Under the pieces are notes generated by a model, which worked only from the letters and a program-made list of their open reading frames with translations, was not told the origin of the DNA and did no database searches. 7,585 nt of DNA from Cyanobacteria bacterium UBA11153 (lineage in GTDB: Bacteria > Cyanobacteriota > Cyanobacteriia > Cyanobacteriales > Coleofasciculaceae). Positions 6,286 through 7,585 of this stretch are shown piece by piece. Both the position numbers and the translations under genes were made by a program. The stretch is taken from the NCBI GenBank assembly GCA_003511885.1, contig DOIX01000010.1, forward strand, positions 3,260 through 10,844, read 5' to 3'. How positions within the stretch are numbered: position 1 is the first letter of the stretch; each line of letters begins with the position of its first letter.

Positions 6286-6354
6286 ATTAGCTTGACCCAT
6301 TTTACCCAACCTCTTTTTCCACTCACAATCCAATCCATTTCCACCATACCAATG
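6286..6354 (+). repeat. Dispersed 3' element, copy 2, with damaged hairpin
   Basis: The 42-bp block is at 6313-6354. The right arm CCCAACCT (6305-6312) matches copy 3, but the left arm is only AGCTTG (6289-6294). It pairs with one C-C mismatch, and about seven bases expected from the other copies are missing. The element begins directly after the DUF2442 stop. Termination here should be weaker than at copies 1 and 3. The rest of 6355-6493 holds three HIP1 octamers and no gene. Confidence 0.8.
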
Positions 6355-6371
6355 TGATAATTGAACGGGGT

Positions 6372-6517
6372 GCGATCGCCTCCCTTCCGCTGTGCGATCG
6401 CAAATTCTTTTTTCTGATGAGCGATCGCCAAGCTCAAATCGGCTCTGTTTGAGATCAGATGAAAATACTCTCCGTGCGAGTAGCAAATGAAGCATGAAGA
6501 TCCCAAATAGCGATCGC
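6372..6517. repeat. Cluster of four HIP1 octamers (GCGATCGC)
   Basis: GCGATCGC occurs at 6372-6379, 6394-6401, 6421-6428 and 6510-6517. Further copies lie at 153-160, 781-788, 5493-5500 and 5692-5699, and none lies between 789 and 5492. HIP1 is the highly over-represented palindrome of many cyanobacterial genomes. The last copy of this cluster falls inside codons 6-8 of the DUF6883 gene. Confidence 0.9.
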
Positions 6518-6826
6518 GCAGTAATCGAGCAATCAAAGCTAACTGAGTATTTGCTTAACACTGAGCATAAACGTGGTGGAACCAAAGCTAAGTTACTAAT
6601 TCAATGTGGTTATTCCCCCGATAACTGGCAGCAGCTAGAAGCCGATATTCGTAAATTTCACCTAACTGTAGATGTTAGTCTTATTAAAGAAACGACCTAC
6701 GGTACGAGGTATGAAATTAGTGCCAATCTCCTGACTCCTATCAACAGACAAATCCTGGTGAAGACAGTCTGGCAAATAGACAGAGGTACCGACTTTCCTC
6801 GCTTAATAACTTTAGTTCCCGATTAG
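6494..6826 (+). CDS. DUF6883 domain protein
   Basis: The 110-residue protein matches the pattern I know as DUF6883. It opens MKIPNSDRAVIEQSKLTEYL, continues with LNTEHKRGGTKAKLL (about 21-35) and GYSPDNWQQLEADIRK (39-54), then YGTRYEISANL (69-79) and the closing VWQIDRGTDFPRLITLVP. The alternation suggests an alpha/beta fold; I see no catalytic motif, signal or membrane segment. The ATG at 6494 fits the conserved MKIPN start but has only a weak ribosome-binding site. A DUF4926 gene follows 18 bases after its stop; the two families are often adjacent, so they probably form a two-component module, perhaps toxin-antitoxin or effector-immunity. Its function is unknown, and the HIP1 octamer in codons 6-8 is translated normally. 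Confidence 0.75.
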   Translation: MKIPNSDRAVIEQSKLTEYLLNTEHKRGGTKAKLLIQCGYSPDNWQQLEADIRKFHLTVDVSLIKETTYGTRYEISANLLTPINRQILVKTVWQIDRGTDFPRLITLVPD

Positions 6827-6834
6827 CAATATTT

Positions 6835-6838
6835 GGAG
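6835..6838 (+). promoter_or_regulatory. Ribosome-binding site GGAG that fixes the DUF4926 start
   Basis: GGAG lies 6 bases before the ATG at 6845. It overlaps the alternative TTG start at 6833-6835, which has no ribosome-binding site of its own, so it supports the shorter 81-residue protein. Confidence 0.65.
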
Positions 6839-6844
6839 ACTGCC

Positions 6845-7090
6845 ATGAATTTTCCCCTTTACTCAGATATTATCTTATTGCGCGATCTTCCTGAAGAAGG
6901 TGTATATGCTGGAGACATTGGTACTGTAGTCGCACAACATGATGTTAGTGGATTAGAAACAGGTTACAGCGTTGAATTTTTCGATATGCTTGGGAATACG
7001 GTAGCAGTTGTCACATTACCGATGAGTTGTTTCCGTCTACCAACTCGTGCAGATATACCCACAGTCAGGCTGATGGCTAGTGCTGCGTAG
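6845..7090 (+). CDS. DUF4926 domain protein
   Basis: The 81-residue protein is a small beta-rich domain of the DUF4926 type, with IILLRDLPEEGVYAGDIGTV at about 9-28, YSVEFFDMLGNTVAVVTLP at 41-59 and a short variable tail. The pattern resembles a compact SH3-like barrel. A TTG at 6833 in the same frame could add four residues, but GGAG at 6835-6838 sits 6 bases before the ATG at 6845 and overlaps that TTG, so the ATG is the likely start. The gene lies 18 bases after DUF6883, and the two are probably co-transcribed and functionally paired. Copy 3 of the hairpin element follows 45 bases after the stop. I infer a role as the immunity or antitoxin partner of DUF6883, without direct evidence. Confidence 0.78.
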   Translation: MNFPLYSDIILLRDLPEEGVYAGDIGTVVAQHDVSGLETGYSVEFFDMLGNTVAVVTLPMSCFRLPTRADIPTVRLMASAA

Positions 7091-7134
7091 ACACCAGATT
7101 GACTGATTTGGTATGTAGCAAAAGCAAATTTTGT

Positions 7135-7169
7135 AGGTTGGATTAACCCATTTTATCCAACCTCTTTTT
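7135..7169 (+). terminator. Hairpin and T-run after DUF4926 (element copy 3)
   Basis: The arms AGGTTGGAT (7135-7143) and ATCCAACCT (7155-7163) pair perfectly around an 11-base loop, followed by C and five T (7165-7169). It has the form of a Rho-independent terminator for the DUF6883/DUF4926 unit. Two base pairs differ from copy 1 with both partners changed, and a third changes from a wobble to a standard pair. Confidence 0.75.
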
Positions 7170-7205
7170 CTACTTACAATCTTATCCATTTTCATCATAC
7201 CACTG
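7164..7205 (+). repeat. Dispersed 42-bp block, copy 3
   Basis: The block starts with CTTTTT and ends ATCATACCACTG. It is the most diverged copy, matching copy 1 at 36 of 42 positions, and four of the six differences are C to T. Beyond it, 7206-7287 holds AGAAAGTGCGAT (7273-7284), shared with the region after copy 1 (5641-5652), and a GGCTACGCCAACGC motif. I see no gene in that stretch. Confidence 0.8.
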
Positions 7206-7287
7206 ATAGCTATTCCCTCCTGGTAAGAAAGCGCGAATCCATATCCCAGGCTACGCCAACGCTTCAGGAGGCAGAAAGTGCGATCTG

Positions 7288-7519
7288 CATCGTTATTACC
7301 CCTTGACTCGGACCATAATACCAAAAAACTCGGAATGCTCCTGGTGTTTTATTTTCGACATAAGCTTCAAACACTTATTCACTATTAGGACTAGATAGAC
7401 TATCCTATTTATGCGTGTGCAAACTGGGATGACGTAAATTACTTGACATTAATCCCAGAGTTTTCAATACTTTCTTATATTTTTTGGGATCGACTATTCA
7501 CCAAAAAACTAAGATTTCT
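7288..7519 (-). pseudogene. RelE-like toxin gene inactivated by two stops, a frameshift and 3' loss
   Basis: On the minus strand one frame from 7491 to 7288 reads DPKKYKKVLKTLGLM, NLRHPSLHTHK, TAG (7407-7405), DSLSSPNSE, TAA (7377-7375), then VFEAYVENKTPGAFRVFWYY and GPSQGVIT. This matches a cyanobacterial RelE/ParE-like mRNA-interferase family whose members carry RHPSLxTH, VFEAY and AYR-FW-YGP motifs and usually end AITPHP. The end is missing here, replaced by repeat-like sequence from about 7287. Upstream, RNLSFLVNS (7519-7493) would join the frame if one base near 7492 were an insertion. With two nonsense codons, a likely frameshift and no C-terminus, it cannot encode the toxin. I see no antitoxin gene before the window edge. 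Confidence 0.7.
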
Positions 7520-7585
7520 AGCAACCACCAGGGCGGTTAAGATGTTCTTAATTCCTTCCACCATTGATTTTACGACTTTCTTCCC

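Noticed and set aside
7135..7163. Integron attC site, because GTTGGAT and ATCCAAC resemble the R' and R'' core sites and the elements follow two-gene units
   Set aside because: In attC the RYYYAAC core comes first and GTTRRRY last; here the order is reversed on both strands. Copy 1 lacks the AAC core, and no integrase gene is in view.
5519..7324. Minus-strand reading frames of 70-100 codons across 5519-5734, 6249-6585 and 7037-7324 that share peptides such as MVEMD-IVSGKR
   Set aside because: The similarity comes from the repeated DNA element. The frames overlap real plus-strand genes or non-coding repeats, have no ribosome-binding sites, and the changes between copies alter the peptide while preserving the hairpin.
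7475..7585. Minus-strand frame of 36 codons open at the window edge, considered as a partial gene
   Set aside because: Only its last part (RNLSFLVNS) fits the RelE-like toxin remnant. The rest matches nothing I recognise and it ends at a stop produced by the frameshift, so it was treated as part of the pseudogene or as non-coding.
1..7585. CRISPR array, tRNA, rRNA or insertion sequence
   Set aside because: No regularly spaced repeat-spacer pattern, no cloverleaf-like segment, and no transposase frame with terminal inverted repeats was seen.

Overview
The window looks like chromosomal DNA from a cyanobacterium, probably a larger-genome or filamentous one. It carries eight HIP1 octamers (GCGATCGC), the CGCAGAGG and GGTGCGTTA/TAACGCACC intergenic repeats familiar from cyanobacteria, and families common in that phylum: a cyanobacterial-type HTH plus NB-ARC ATPase, Uma2, DUF4160/DUF2442, DUF6932 and DUF3865-like proteins. 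I cannot name the species.

Left half, minus strand: rbgA/ylqF, the ribosome-assembly GTPase, is the only clear housekeeping gene (265-1122). Reading back up the strand there is an N-terminal remnant of a Uma2-type endonuclease, then a short remnant of a DUF6932 gene. Next is an intact two-gene module of a DUF6932 nucleotidyltransferase-like protein followed by an XRE-family HTH protein, joined by an ATGA overlap. Furthest upstream is a 456-residue STAND (NB-ARC) ATPase whose promoter region holds repeated AGGAAAATGTG boxes.

Right half, plus strand: three two-gene units follow one another. They are a haem-oxygenase-like diiron protein (DUF3865/CADD-like) with a CsaA-type tRNA-binding protein; a broken DUF4160 gene with an intact DUF2442; and DUF6883 with DUF4926. 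Each unit ends with a copy of one dispersed element made of a hairpin, a T-run and a conserved 42-bp block. In copies 1 and 3 the hairpin arms differ in sequence but keep pairing through compensatory changes. At the right edge, on the minus strand, lies a RelE-like toxin gene killed by two stop codons, a frameshift and loss of its 3' end.

Overall this is a mosaic of small toxin-antitoxin-type modules, some intact and some decayed, beside a STAND ATPase that could be a defence or signalling protein. Family names come from recognising sequence patterns by eye, and no database was searched. The points most worth a second look are the three-copy 3' element, the diiron-protein/CsaA pair, and the DUF6932-HTH module with its partial duplicate.
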